Of a stretch of 64,000 bases of DNA, positions 33,053-44,036 are shown piece by piece. Origin of the DNA: Gracilariopsis chorda (Eukaryota; Rhodophyta; Florideophyceae; Gracilariales; Gracilariaceae); the NCBI GenBank assembly GCA_003194525.1, contig NBIV01000274.1, positions 1 to 64,000 of the forward strand. Reading direction: 5' to 3'. Below the pieces are notes generated by a model. It was not told where the DNA came from and did no database searches. It was given only the letters and a program-made list of their open reading frames with translations. The translations under genes were made by a program, and so were the position numbers. Within the stretch, counting starts at the first letter, position 1. Each line of letters opens with the position of its first letter.

Positions 33053-35015
33053 AAAAGGAGCGGAGTTCCGTTTGAGTGCGAAGTTCCTTAGCCCCAACGA
33101 GGGACTTTACTTGGGCCTTCTCGATCATTAACCGTCCCGGACTGATGATATGTCCCAGATACTTGACAGTATCTGAGAAGAACTCCCACTTCCTCAACTT
33201 GAGGGTAATTCCCGCATCGTGGAGCATGGTCAGAATGTCCCTGACATGGGTGAGAGGGTCTTCCAAATTATTGGAGAAGATGACAATATCATCCAAGTAG
33301 ATCAGGCACCTCCGCCACTTGAAGCGGTTCAATAGAATATCTATTGCACGCTGAAAGGTGGCGGGAGCGTTGATCAAACCAAAAGGCATCCGCTTGAAGC
33401 GGTACAATCCTGCGTGGCAGGTGAACGCGGTCTTATCGCGATCCTTCTGTTTAGCAGGGACCTGCCAATAACCCCAATTGGCGTCCAAAGCCGTGAAAAC
33501 GGTAGCGTCTCCAAGGGAGTCGATGCACTCGTCCATAAGAGGGATAGGATATGTGTACCTAACAGCCACAGCATTGAGCCGGCGATAGTCGACACAGAAC
33601 CCCCAGTTTCCGTCGGCCTTCAAAAACAGTACAACTGGGGATGCCCAGGGTTATTGAGCGGGCTCTATCACACCTGCGCGGAGCATTTTGTCCACCTGGG
33701 ACTGCTTCTCTTCCCGAGCGTTCGGTACTGGCCTGTAAGGGGGTTGTGCCATCGGACGTGCACCCGGTAACAAATCTATCCGGTGTTCCGTAGCATTACT
33801 CTCGCCGAGCGAGCTATCCCAGATTGTGGTAAATTCCCGTAGCATTGCACGGAGTTTGTCGCGGTGTGACTGCGGCACATGGCCGAGGTCTATACCTTCG
33901 AGTGCCTTTATGGGGTCCATTCGGTCAGAAAGCGCTGTAACATGGTCCTGTGATACAGGTGTGGCCATCGGTTCCGAGTTATCCGGGGTGTTCGACGCTA
34001 AAATAACGGTTTCCTCTCCCTTCTTTGACGATAGTTCGTCAGTGGTGGGGGTTGCTTTCTCAGAAGAGGCGGCAATTCGGAGAACATCGGCGGTCGTCAT
34101 CTTCGTCGGGAGCATCCCAAGGGGGTGTGGAGTGACGCTTTCCATTACTTGTTTCTTTACCAGATACTGGAGGCCTTGGCTAAGATTGGCAACCAGTATC
34201 CGGAAAGGAGCATCAGGGGTAACGTGAACAATTCCGTTCGCCAGCGCGAGCTGGTATTTATCGTATAACGAGGACAGAGGTTGAATAACCCAAAGACCGT
34301 GTTGACGGCAATTGACTTGCACCCAGACTTGGGACTCAGGCGGTATAGAACCCGAGGCTGCTACTCGAAGTTTGATGGACTCGCGAGACGCGGCCGGTGG
34401 TTCCTGCGCAGCAGGTAGTGGTACTTGCTTCTGCGAAGCACGTTTCAGCGGGCGACGGACGATCGGGACTGACGATCCGTGGTCGAGTTCCACACGCCTA
34501 AGGCAGGGCCTGATTGCTTCGAAAAATATGTCGCAGTAATCACATCCCAGTATGACTGGAGCGGTTAATGACCGACAAACAATAAAGTCGAGCTTCACCA
34601 CGGAGGTGCCCAACCGCACGACTAAATCGACGGTACCCACCGTTTTTAACGGATTATTGTTCGCATTTGCGACGTCGGGAACCGTTTCGGAACGGATACG
34701 AGACCATATCTGCGGGGGTAGCAATGATTCCACGATGAAGTTGGGGCCTGCACCTGTGTCCAGGACTGTTAGAAATCTAACCATAAAATGGGTGTCAAGG
34801 CCAAGGTCGGCGTAAACCTTGTAGTTGCGCTTGGCCATGACAAAGACTCTATCCGGGATCCGGGGGTTTTTACTCCGTATCCACGGGCGACGCAGCACAG
34901 AAAGGTGTGCAGAGTGCGCGTCTGTGGTGTACTTCCTTGAAAGGATTTTCACCGGAGAGCGAGGCGGCGACGCCTCGGGCGTCAACAACCTCATCTCTGA
35001 GGATGCCTCTCCCAA
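33053..35015 (-). pseudogene. Protease - reverse transcriptase part of the large chromovirus pol
   Basis: Read leftward from 35015: a retropepsin-like segment (VLDTGAGPNFIVESLLPP and VILGCDYCDIF), a spacer, and the RT N-terminus with LLPGARPMAQPPYRPVP. RT fingers/palm follow: FCVDYRRLN, ALDANWGYWQVP, FGLINAPATFQRA and the catalytic YLDDIVIFS (near 33.29 kb), then the thumb (YLGHIISPGRLMIEKAQVKS). The region is broken in about one place and stops at the right edge of the DNA transposon; the rest of pol continues on the transposon's far side. Protease separates directly from gag with an 18-base gap and a different frame. Confidence 0.85.
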
Positions 35016-35032
35016 AGGGGAGACTCCCTTAA

Positions 35033-36988
35033 TTAGTTTTCCTGGGAGGTTCCCGCCGTAGGCAGTAGTAGAGGATACTCGACAACGAGAGCTTCGATCC
35101 GGGGGCCGGGGTTTTTATCCGCATAAGCGGTGGTTGCATCGGACGTTGTCGCAACTTCCCGATTCGGGTTAATTGAAGCTAGCCGTGCACGCCGGATATG
35201 TGGAAAGGCATGCGAGAAGTCCGTTTTAGCACGGAGGTAGGAAGCCATCGGAACGGAACGTTTCTCCTCTGGAGTGAGGGCCTCGTAATTTGCCACCACC
35301 TTGGCCATATCTTTCAGTGAGCAAAGACACTGAGGGGATGTATGGCCATGGGTGTAGCACAGGTGGCAAATTAGAGCCAACACAGAGACGTGCCGGTTAA
35401 TATCCCGAGCATCATAGAAGAGTACCGCCGGTCGGGTGTCACTCCATCCAGGCCGTTGATAACGGGATTGGCCGTTCATAAATGGGACTTGTGGCGGCTG
35501 AACGCGATTGTTCCCCACGCACAATACGGGGTGGTCTTGCGCCGTTTCGAACGTGTCCTCCGTCGTTGACGGTAAGTCCGTGGTTGCTATAGACACACCA
35601 TCTCCCTGTGCAAAATGCACGGTGTCGTATCCCTGTTGGGGGGTTCTATCCGCAAAACGCGAGGGCGATGAGAAGTCACTCTCCAGCACCAACGCCTTGG
35701 CGGGCTTAGACCGACGATTTGGAGTTCTTGCACGAAGTGCTTCCCCTTCCACTCGAGCATGTTGAACAAGCTCGAGGTAGGTGACCCTCCGCTTGTCCTC
35801 GCGGTAACGAGTGACAAGACTCCGGATTGCCGGGTCAAGGCCATCGATGAACATGGTACAACGTTCCCCTGCGGGGTATACATTCCCACAATGGTGGAAG
35901 GCCTTGTTAAAGTACACCGAGTAATCAGTTTCACTCTCGCTTGAGCGCTGACAAGTATCTGGCAAAGCGAGAATTGCCCCCTGAATGGCGGTATTGGTGG
36001 CATAGGAGTGCAATAAATATCGCACCGCCTCCGGCCAGCAGGTTACTCCTCCCTCTGAGGCATGAGATGATCCTCTGACAGAGCTGTACTGGTCCTCTGC
36101 CACTCCCCGTAAGAAATACGGTAATGCCAAATAGGATTGTCCCTCGTTCATTCCGAGGATATCGGCTTCCGCTACAAAGCGGGAAAGAAAGTCCAACACC
36201 ATAATTGGGTATTCTCCAGTAAAATACTGGTTACGCAATGAGAGTTGCATACGTTTTATGCAATCTTTCACCTTCCCTGTGCCACGGGGTGTACGTCCTA
36301 AAGAGGAAACTTCGAGCCGGTAGTACCGGTAGGACAATAGTTTCCGATACAACGGGTTCGTCGGTTTTAATTCCCTGAAGCCAGGGTGTCTTCTCCACTT
36401 GCTGCGGGTCCGATTTCCACCTTGGGTGGTGGATGACTGCTTAGAGCGGGAAGAACGGCCTCGTTTCTCGTCATCCGAATCGGAGTCCAAAGAACTAGAA
36501 CCATCTGACCCGTTTCGGGATGAATCCGATGATGTCGTAGAATTAGAATCCAAGTGATATTGTTTGTATTTTCGCTTATAGCGGCGCTTCTTTCTTCCGG
36601 CATGCTGGTCGTGGTGTGACGCAGCTGGTGCCGGATCATCCGGGGACGGTTTATCCATGAGAATAAACTGCTCTAACGTCTCCAGACGGGCACGAATTCG
36701 ATCAAATCTAGAGTTAACTCCTTCTATGAAGGTGGCGGGTTGCCCTAAACTCTCTATCATAGAATTGAAATCGGAACGTAAGATACGGAGATCCTCTGCG
36801 ACCACCTTTGTAGGGGTGTCCATCACCACCTCACGGAGGGTTTGTAATTCCCCGACAAGGGTGTTGTGGGCGGTCCACAAAGCGTCAACCTGAGATTCCA
36901 GGGAATTCCCCTGGGGGGTGGTATCGCCCGTCAGACGGGGTTCAGGTGCGGCGGCGGCCACGGCCGGAGCCGGTTGAGCACCATCCAC
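35033..36988 (-). CDS. Gag of the large chromovirus
   Basis: 651 codons, open. The N-terminus has a coiled-coil-like segment (LESQVDALWTAHNTLVGELQ). A Ser/Asp-rich and basic low-complexity stretch follows (KKRRYKRKYKQY; SSLDSDSDDEKRGRS). The Gag core comes next (FLSRFVAEADILGMNEGQSY, LRGVAEDQYSSVR, YSVYFNKAFHHCGNVYPAGE, MFIDGLDPAIRSLV). A Cys/His knuckle-like CHLCYTHGHTSPQC near residue 555 would bind nucleic acid. The gene starts about 320 bases inside the 5' LTR and ends 18 bases before pol. Confidence 0.8.
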   Translation of the reverse strand: MDGAQPAPAVAAAAPEPRLTGDTTPQGNSLESQVDALWTAHNTLVGELQTLREVVMDTPTKVVAEDLRILRSDFNSMIESLGQPATFIEGVNSRFDRIRARLETLEQFILMDKPSPDDPAPAASHHDQHAGRKKRRYKRKYKQYHLDSNSTTSSDSSRNGSDGSSSLDSDSDDEKRGRSSRSKQSSTTQGGNRTRSKWRRHPGFRELKPTNPLYRKLLSYRYYRLEVSSLGRTPRGTGKVKDCIKRMQLSLRNQYFTGEYPIMVLDFLSRFVAEADILGMNEGQSYLALPYFLRGVAEDQYSSVRGSSHASEGGVTCWPEAVRYLLHSYATNTAIQGAILALPDTCQRSSESETDYSVYFNKAFHHCGNVYPAGERCTMFIDGLDPAIRSLVTRYREDKRRVTYLELVQHARVEGEALRARTPNRRSKPAKALVLESDFSSPSRFADRTPQQGYDTVHFAQGDGVSIATTDLPSTTEDTFETAQDHPVLCVGNNRVQPPQVPFMNGQSRYQRPGWSDTRPAVLFYDARDINRHVSVLALICHLCYTHGHTSPQCLCSLKDMAKVVANYEALTPEEKRSVPMASYLRAKTDFSHAFPHIRRARLASINPNREVATTSDATTAYADKNPGPRIEALVVEYPLLLPTAGTSQEN

Positions 36989-37307
36989 GGCATTCGATAA
37001 CGGGGTTGACGTGGAGTTTCGGGGTTCCCAGGCTGGGTTTGGAGTCCTAGACGAGGCAACCCCAGCATGGATGGATTTAGCCCTAGTCGGGATCCAAGAA
37101 ACGAACTGAACTTCGTGGTTATCTCCACCATTGTAGGAGCGACTGCACGTAGTGGCAGGCTACGCAGAGGAGGGTTTTCTCGACATGAGGTCCAACTCTT
37201 ACGACGGGAAAGCAACGGAACTTCCGGAAAACAAACAAAAGAAACAGAACCACGAAAGAGGGAACCAAACACCAAAACAGATTCTAGGTCGAGAGACCAT
37301 TTTGTAG
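36989..37307 (-). other. Leader and candidate primer-binding site
   Basis: Between the 5' LTR and gag. On the minus strand, eight bases (CTACAAAA) follow the LTR, then TGGTCTCTCGACC, which is complementary to a tRNA 3' end GGTCGAGAGACCA. This differs from the TGGTAGCATC site of two other elements in the window. The spacer is longer than usual, so the call is tentative. Confidence 0.45.
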
Positions 37308-38093
37308 TGCAATGCCCGGAAGCGGGAGCACACTGAAAGACGTTCGGGATCTTTCCTCGTTAGATATGAGCCCAGTTGGGTAGAGCCCTCCCAGGAGGGG
37401 CACGACTATGTCGGGTTGTAAGGCCGAAGCCACCCGTCGCGACTTGCACAAGGAGGTTGAGGCAAGAATCGGATACCCGCAGGAGTGGTGTATGGGGGTG
37501 GTCGTCCTCTAGAGAGGTGAGGTTTCCACTTTAGTGGCATGCGCGAACACGAGCCGTGGGTAGCGGGAAAGCCACCCTCTAAAGAGAAAAATAAGGGGGA
37601 GCTGAGTCACGAGTGTGGTGCCGAAGACTGACGGCAGTGTCAGTAAATAAACTTTATACAAGGCGAACACCAAGACAGCTGGAATAGCAATCCGAATACT
37701 CGGGTCTTTTAGATAGGCAAGGGGGTTAGACTTCCCGTATGCAACGGTGCTTCCCTCTATAGAGGAGTAGAGAACACGCGAAGGCGGTGAGGTCTAGAGC
37801 CAATTCCCCAGGTTGGGGTCCCTTGTTGGGGAATGTTTACTGGTGCGACAGCAACCCCCCGGCGCACTAAGTACTAACCATCCCAGAAATGGGTGTAAAA
37901 ATAATGAATAGAATTAACTAAATTAATCCACTTTGGTAGTTCATGCCCACTACTGTGGCCAACTGCCAATTGACTCTTCCGTGTCCCACGTTTCAAATCC
38001 ACTATTAGTGGTCGTAGTTCATGCAATGACTACATTACCGAAACATTCGGGAAATCAACCAAGTACCAAGAATCTCTTTCTGAGGGCATTGCA
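37308..38093 (-). repeat. 5' LTR of the large chromovirus
   Basis: 786 bp partner of 13540-14325, with the same inverted termini; about 60 differences by eye. Its outer flank (CTTCA) does not match the outer flank of the other LTR (TGTAT). Confidence 0.9.
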
Positions 38094-38095
38094 CT

Positions 38096-38490
38096 TCATT
38101 TCCTGCCAGCAAATCCGGCAAATGCATCGGGATGTCCTTGTCCTGATGCTTCAAAAGGAAAAACACATGTTCCGTAAACACTTTTGAACTCTCCAAACGT
38201 CCGCTTCAACAGTCTACCATCCCGTATATGTGGTCGTTCTGCTGAGTCAGTTGCAATGGTATAATCCAGCGTAGCTCCTCCCAAGAGAACTGTGTTGGCC
38301 TTTGGTTCGAACCGTTCATCATTGAAAAGCGGGGCAATTGTAAAAGACCATGGATCATCTTGTTGCCGATCCAGCTGATCCCGAGACATGCATTGCATCA
38401 ATCTCTGTCTTATAGCTTTTATTTGAACATCCCTCAGTATATGAAGTAAACGGCAATACTTTCCTTCTTCAAAATCAGGTATTCTGTCAC
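38096..38490 (-). pseudogene. Fragment of an unidentified ORF cut by the LTR
   Basis: The minus-strand frame reads EEGKYCRLLHILRDVQIKAI, SRDQLDRQQDDPW, APLFNDERFEP and ends FEASGQGHPDAFAGF, abutting the LTR edge at 38093. It lacks a start and an end. The spacing of conserved-looking Trp/Phe/Asp residues resembles Myb/SANT-like DNA-binding ORFs that accompany some transposons, but this is only an impression. It is not a continuation of the copia pol on the far side of the chromovirus. Confidence 0.35.
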
Positions 38491-38532
38491 CCTTTTGAAT
38501 TATAATTTGTTACTGAGACATAGTTATTCAAA

Positions 38533-38600
38533 TAATTACAGCTGCAAACAAGTGGAAACGGCCTTCGGCCGTGGGCGGCGCAGCGCGCCGCGTTGGTTTT
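38533..38600 (+). repeat. GC-rich inverted end, left
   Basis: TAATTACA followed by CGGCCTTCGGCCG and GGGCGGCGCAG. Matches 41585-41638 in inverted orientation with a small length difference. Confidence 0.5.
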
Positions 38601-39479
38601 GTAGCTTTGTGTATTTCGTGGCGTTCGGAGGCTCTCCGAGCACTTTGCTCGCTTGCGCTCGCAATAGCGCTCGTAGAACCACGGGGCGCCGCGGCGCCTA
38701 GGTGACTAAATTGACTGCAGTGCCAGCCAATGATGAGAAAGCGTGACACGTTGCTTTGTGTAACTGGGTGGCACTGCAGTCATTATGGGAGTGCCAGCCA
38801 ATAAGCAGGAAGCTTTGCTGCTGCTGCTGCTGCTGAATTTTTTAAATGGTAGGGAGGCGTTGCGCCAAATGGCAGTTTTGCATGCGCGTAGAGGGGCATA
38901 CAGAGCGGTTAATTGGCGCACCGCCTCCTATCAATCAACAACACCCCCTTATACATGTGTAAATCATTAAGAGTGGGGTGTTGAGATCAATTCGTAATAA
39001 CTGGTACGTCTTTTCTGACGTGTTCAGTTTCGTCATCGCCATTTTCTGTGCGTACAATGCTTACCGTAGTTGATGCAAATTCCTGCGTCCAATCATTGTT
39101 GTAGTTAGAATTTAGTTTTTTAGTACTCAGTTCTCTAATCTGCGGCATATTAATCGATATTTGCACCATTTTATGTCCTAGAAAAAGTTGTTTGGTTGAT
39201 AGGTGAGCGTTTTGTGTGCGTTTTATTTTCAGCTCTTTGAAAATTTCCTTGCATTTTTGAGTATCGAGTAAAGCGGCTTTGATCAAACATTTAGCTTCTT
39301 TGACTGTTGTGGGCGCTCGAATTGTGTCTGATTAAGTTGCATCATGTTGGCTAGTTTATAATCTCTCCAAGTTGGACGAAGAGTTATGCTGCTCGTGGTG
39401 CTGTGACGTATTCGAGCCAATGGCGTAAACTGCGCTTGTGTCCATCTTCTTGTAAGATTTGATTGGAAGGATGTCACTC

Positions 39480-40742
39480 AACAAGCAAGAGTAGGCAGAT
39501 GAGTTAAGGTGTTGTTCACATGACTGCGGAAACTTTTGGGTTGCAGACGGAAACGAAATTTGGCAAGCATGTTTTGCAACGTGCTGTCGTTTTATTGGAC
39601 GTCTTCAGACTTCGCGTTCACTGTTTCCACGTAAATAAAGTCATAGAACGGCCCTTAGAGCGGAATTGATCAAATTGATCAAGTGCATTCATAAAAAAGT
39701 TGTAGGCAACAATGATCGCTGTCTGTGGAGTGGTACGCCGCAAAGATTCGTTACCCACCCATCGCTATAACGGAGCAAGACCGTGCGCACAGTTGACAGC
39801 GTGCATAACTGGCGTATGAATACGCGATGTTGGGGTATCTGCTGAGTCATTGGTATAACAAGGTACTACCGAATGGTCTTTGAACATGACAATCCCTGCG
39901 GTTTGCGCAGCTCGAAAAGGCGCAGTGGAATCTTCACCTTTGTCAACCACTTGATCTAAGCGCCGTTCTCCTAGCTCTTCGTGCTTTAGGCTCTCAATTG
40001 CCTCTTTCAGCGCTGCTCTGTTTACACTATCGATATTGCTGAAACGCACACTACCGAGCACTTTGCATTCTCCGTCACTAAGACGATCCAACTGACATGA
40101 CAAAAAATGTCGTGTATAGAAGTTGTCTATAACCATCAACCTTCCGTTTACAGGTGTTGGATGGGACTGTGATTAATGCGTTATTTGTTCGCACCGTAGA
40201 GCCGATGGCTTGCGTTTTGGCAACGATGTGCCATCAATTTTACGCTCGACAGCCCCGCAAAGATTTCTAAAGCCATTTGTGTATCTCTGTACTGGAGTCT
40301 GACCAGATTTGTTCCTTGAACCATTATCCTGCACGATATGCAGGTAGAATTTTGAACCTCCAGACACAGCGTAAAACCTTATCCTGAAGTTGACGGGTTT
40401 GGAATTCATGTATGAACGTGCCACTGTACGTTCTTTGCAGCGAACGGTGTTTTCATCGAGGGAGCTCACACTAACAAGACTTGCAGCGGTCGCAGCATTC
40501 CTAGAAAAATGCTCATGGAGCTGGCGACTATGCCACAGGGGTTCGGGAAGTGCAAGATCCGAATCATAAGAAGCATAAATTCGAAACGCTGCACGCATGC
40601 TCATAAGCGTATCCCGTCCCATAGTCTTTTTGAAAAACGGAACTCCTAAGTGATCAAATTGGAACCAGTACTCTCAAAGCTGATTCATGCGGTATACTAA
40701 AGGGGCCAGCGCAAGACCAAGATATGCATGCAAGTCATCCAT
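39480..40742 (-). pseudogene. piggyBac-like transposase, broken
   Basis: Minus-strand peptides follow family order: LHAYLGLALAPLVYRMN, then YWFQFDHLGVPFFKKTMGRD, then SLDENTVRCKERTVARSYMN with KPVNFRIRFYAV (family pattern DE-x-M...GR...QYMP-KP). Next come a VIDNFYTRHFLSCQL block (DNF-Y, containing a catalytic Asp), a VMFKDHSVVPCYTND block (W-x-D-K-x-V), and finally YNFFMNALDQFDQFRS (YN-x-x-MG-x-VD-x-x-DQ). Several in-frame stops and at least one frameshift interrupt it. The first and last motifs are both present, so nearly the whole protein is represented; the downstream Cys-rich tail is not clear. Confidence 0.75.
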
Positions 40743-41584
40743 TCTAAAAAACCTCGATCTTCGTTCACGTTTCAGAAGTTATTTGCTTGTCCAACTTCCT
40801 ATATAGTTTAGATACGAACCATTCAGAAACAAGCTGAACAAACTCAGTTCTTGTCTATAGACATACGCCAGCTTGATATGGTCAGCATTTGCCAAAAAGA
40901 GGCCACTCTTTTGTTGCCATCCTGCAGAGAAGGGAAGTGTTTTGTATAAGGTTTCTTTTCAGAGGCTTTTAAAGCCATGACCAAAAATTCTTCGTCGTCT
41001 TTTGTATCCCAACAAAGTTCTCCTGCGGTCTCACAATTACACTGGCAGCGTGAACAGATACGTTCAAAGCTTCTGCATTGTTCACAGTGGCAGTCTGGGA
41101 TGGGTTATTTGTCATGCCTGTGTGTATATGGTATAGAGAGGCAGACGGAGGATGAAATTAAGTCACGCCACGTTGCTTTGCCGTCGCTAGTGCTCTTGCA
41201 CAAAGCCTTTACCGCATTGTATGTTTCAATTCTGTGCACTTGGACATAAAGTCGTTTGCTAGCCATAAACCAGCAATCCATAACAACCAATTTCATCGGC
41301 TTTAAGCAGCAAAGAATCATGCGACAGCCAATGAAGAGCCGAAGCGCCTATTGCTGGTATATTAGCTATACGCAAAGCAAACAATTGGCCAACTGATAAC
41401 CAATTGTTTCCGTCGCTACCCAATCACAATCATACTTTAAAGCTGTTATAGTCGCTTTAAGCTTTTCGGGTCAAAAGGGTCAGTACACAACGTCACTCTC
41501 ACCGCGGCGGCCATCACCGGTCTACAGGCAGTTGGCGAGCGATAGCGAGCAAACGCCCGCTGCAGATCCCTCGAATTCATCCTC

Positions 41585-41638
41585 ACTCAGTGGCGCAAAG
41601 GGCCGCCCTTGGCCGAAGGCCGCATTCGATTGTAATTA
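41585..41638 (-). repeat. GC-rich inverted end, right
   Basis: Reads inward TAATTACAATCGAATGCGG and then CCTTCGGCCAAGGGCGGCC; partner of 38533-38600. Confidence 0.5.
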
Positions 41639-43760
41639 TAGAACGGGGGGTGTTGAGATGAGATACTGTCATCTTGAACTTGGATCATAAAGATCTCTCA
41701 CGATCATTCCCTGTTTTGATTGAAAATGAAAGTACACTTTTGACAAGGATACTTCAACACTCATGAAGGGTCATTAGTTGTTATAAGTCCTTCAGCAAAG
41801 TCGTCACAGAATAATGTACTATGAAAGTTAAGACAGTCAAGTTTTTGTCCCAAGCACATGCAAGCTCTTCTATGAATCCCTCTCCACTAGATGGTAAACT
41901 ACTACAAAGCACCGACTTACTCACCACAACTAGAAAGGAGTTGCCCTACTAAAGCGCATATAGATGCTATAGGCGTTGATATAGAGTCAATGCGCATGTA
42001 GCACAACATACCTCAGGTAATGGGAACACTTCATTTACTAATAAACTTATCACAAAATATAGTACTAGCGTAGTTAGCTTAGAACCACAGCAAAAGTGCA
42101 AAGTACGTACTCTTCATTCAACAACCCGGATCTAGAATCTTGTCATTGCTCGCAAGGTAACAGACCCGAACGTCCATGCGGCGCTGGCGTTTGTCACAAG
42201 ATTATGAGTAGCCAATCTTCTCTTTTTTCCATTTTCCTCCCCAATAGCATACTGCCTATTTATGACACGCACATAAAAGTCTCCATCCAGATTCTGGAGT
42301 GGGTGCAAAGTCATATACTTGTTTCCCATTTCGAGACAATACTTAAGCATTTTGTTGTACGGTGAATCATTCCACCTGAATTTTAAAGGTAAAATAGATC
42401 ACAAAATGAACAAGCAACTGAAATAATTTTCTACAGTTATCCGATCAGAGGAAAGTTTTCAATTATCATTCCTCTCATCCAAACTAAGCAAACTGTTCCT
42501 AGTCTTCTTTTCAGAATGTATAGTCCTACCGGATTCATTTGCTCCTTGATTCTTTTTGTCCTATTGTCCTGCCCAGTAATTTTTTAACACATCGGATAAA
42601 GTTCCAAGGTCAGTATTCCTTTTTTCAATATTTTTTTCAAGGCAACTGAATAAAACTTGTTAGTAGTTACACGCATAATACCGGTATGAGCTACTAAACC
42701 ATAGTTACAATTAGAGAATCCAGTTTTCAAATGAATCGTTAGCACAAATAATTTAACTTTAAATATACAAGGCTTATAATTTTCACTAAAATATCGTTTC
42801 TCTTTTTCGCCACTTTCTGACGAACGGTAGAATTGCTGAAAAGTAACATCAGTTTTGTAGCCTGCTTATTGAAATTATTTCAATTTCATATGTTTTGGGA
42901 TGGTTTTCGGCATTGACGAATGACCGTAAGTTTCCAAAACGAACTTGAAATGCACGTGATGGTCAATATTGTCGATAAATGTGTTGATAAGAGGCTGAAA
43001 TGTAGTTCTTTTTATTTTAAAAACCTTTTCCAGAAACTCCTACTTACCATTGTGTTTCACAACCGTCATCGGCATGAATAAAATGTTTCTTTCAGAAACT
43101 GAAACTATTTTCCTGCGTTCCGTGCTTTAATTTTAGCGAGTAAAATTTGAATGAAAAACTTAGACTTTTGAAATCCAGATGCAATAAATTTTTCATTTTG
43201 AGAAATGTTTTAGACCCTTCTTGATGGTAGAAAATATCGAAAATTGGGCTTTGGAAGACTGGATCTTTGTCATTATCAGCCTGAGTGAAAGTGCTAGGTA
43301 TAACCTGAAGTTTACACTGGGGTTGCAAGGTTGCTTCAGCGCGTGTTCGGCGCCAGTCAACGAGATGTTGGCCGTGAAGTTTGTTGATCGCAATAAGGTC
43401 TGTAAAGAACGTAAGAAAGTGTGTAAAGTTTTGTTTTTTGTAGTCTACTACATTTCTTTTGTGTTTCACTGCAGTTTCTTAGTCTATCCGTAGTGAAAAG
43501 AGTTCGGAGACATAGTCTAAGTTCTTCATAGTCTTTTTTCTGGTGCGGATGCGGCGTCTAACTGCACAGATACCGCCTCTGCCATAGAATGACATGAGTA
43601 ATTATGGCAGAGGGAGTATCTGCGCTCAACCTGCTTCATTTGGGCATACGTCGTATTGACTAAAAACTCTGAAATCAATCCCGCAGCATAGACTCCAAGT
43701 ATCAATTATATCCATAAATACACTCAAATGCCGCACAGTTTCAAAACGAAGTCACCGATA
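41639..43760. other. AT-rich intergenic region
   Basis: No supported gene on either strand; open frames are short and lack domains. A small imperfect hairpin (GATAC-CCTCTGCCATA arms, 18 bp) lies at about 43568-43620. Confidence 0.5.
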
Positions 43761-43765
43761 TAACG

Positions 43766-44036
43766 TGTTGAGTGGTTGGGTGACTCTCATCAGCTCTCTC
43801 AGCTCCGGAGACTCCTTTACTCTTTATATAGATTGTAACTGCGTAAAATCCTGCCAAAATCACAGTACGTATGTCTATTGTAGTCTAACGAGCAGGGGAC
43901 CACAAACCCAAGATAGTATATCAATACGCAGGGTCCGACACCTCACAAGAGGTATCGGGCAAAGGGACTCACGTAACTACCTTACGTGAGTCCTAGACCT
44001 GTAGGTAATGGCATCACGATTGCGTGTTCCTCATCA
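43766..44036 (-). repeat. 3' LTR of the copia element
   Basis: Begins TGTTGAGTGG and ends CTCATCA on the plus strand. It includes a TATATAGA-like box and a CTCACGTAACTACCTTACGTGAG palindrome. Confidence 0.93.

Larger units (their letters stand above)
13540..38093 (-). mobile_element. Large Ty3/gypsy chromovirus with antisense ORF, split by a DNA transposon
   Basis: Two 786 bp LTRs bound it, both with perfect inverted termini (TGCAATGCCC / GGGCATTGCA). On the minus strand: leader and candidate primer site (37307 leftward), gag (36988-35033), protease-RT (35015-33053), a 13 kb DNA transposon (33050-20006), then RNase H, integrase and chromodomain (20003-16411). Between pol and the 3' LTR lies an ORF on the opposite strand (14387-16213), and the two convergent coding regions meet at a perfect hairpin (16243-16313). 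Pol and the antisense ORF are broken in roughly half a dozen places. The LTRs differ by about 60 positions (about 8%), so it is much older than the element at 3.5 kb. Sequences flanking the two LTRs do not form a target duplication. Confidence 0.85.
38533..41638 (-). mobile_element. Decayed piggyBac-like DNA transposon
   Basis: About 3.1 kb between inverted GC-rich ends. The left end reads TAATTACA ... CGGCCTTCGGCC-GGGCGG and the right end, inverted, reads TAATTACA ... GCGGCCTTCGGCC-GGGCGG. GCTCGCT-CGCTCGC blocks also recur inverted inside each end. A broken piggyBac-family transposase occupies the middle on the minus strand. The TTAA target duplication expected for piggyBac was not found at these edges, so the ends may be eroded or belong to a related non-autonomous copy. 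GGGGTGTTGAGAT occurs at about 38976 and 41647 in the same orientation, which further complicates the boundaries. Confidence 0.6.

Noticed and set aside
38096-38490. Continuation of the 10.2-13.5 kb copia element after the chromovirus
   Set aside because: The translation has no RNase H motif and lies on the opposite strand, so it is a different sequence.
43092-43469. Minus-strand ORF of 125 codons
   Set aside because: AT-rich region, no recognised motif and overlapping open frames on the other strand; probably chance.
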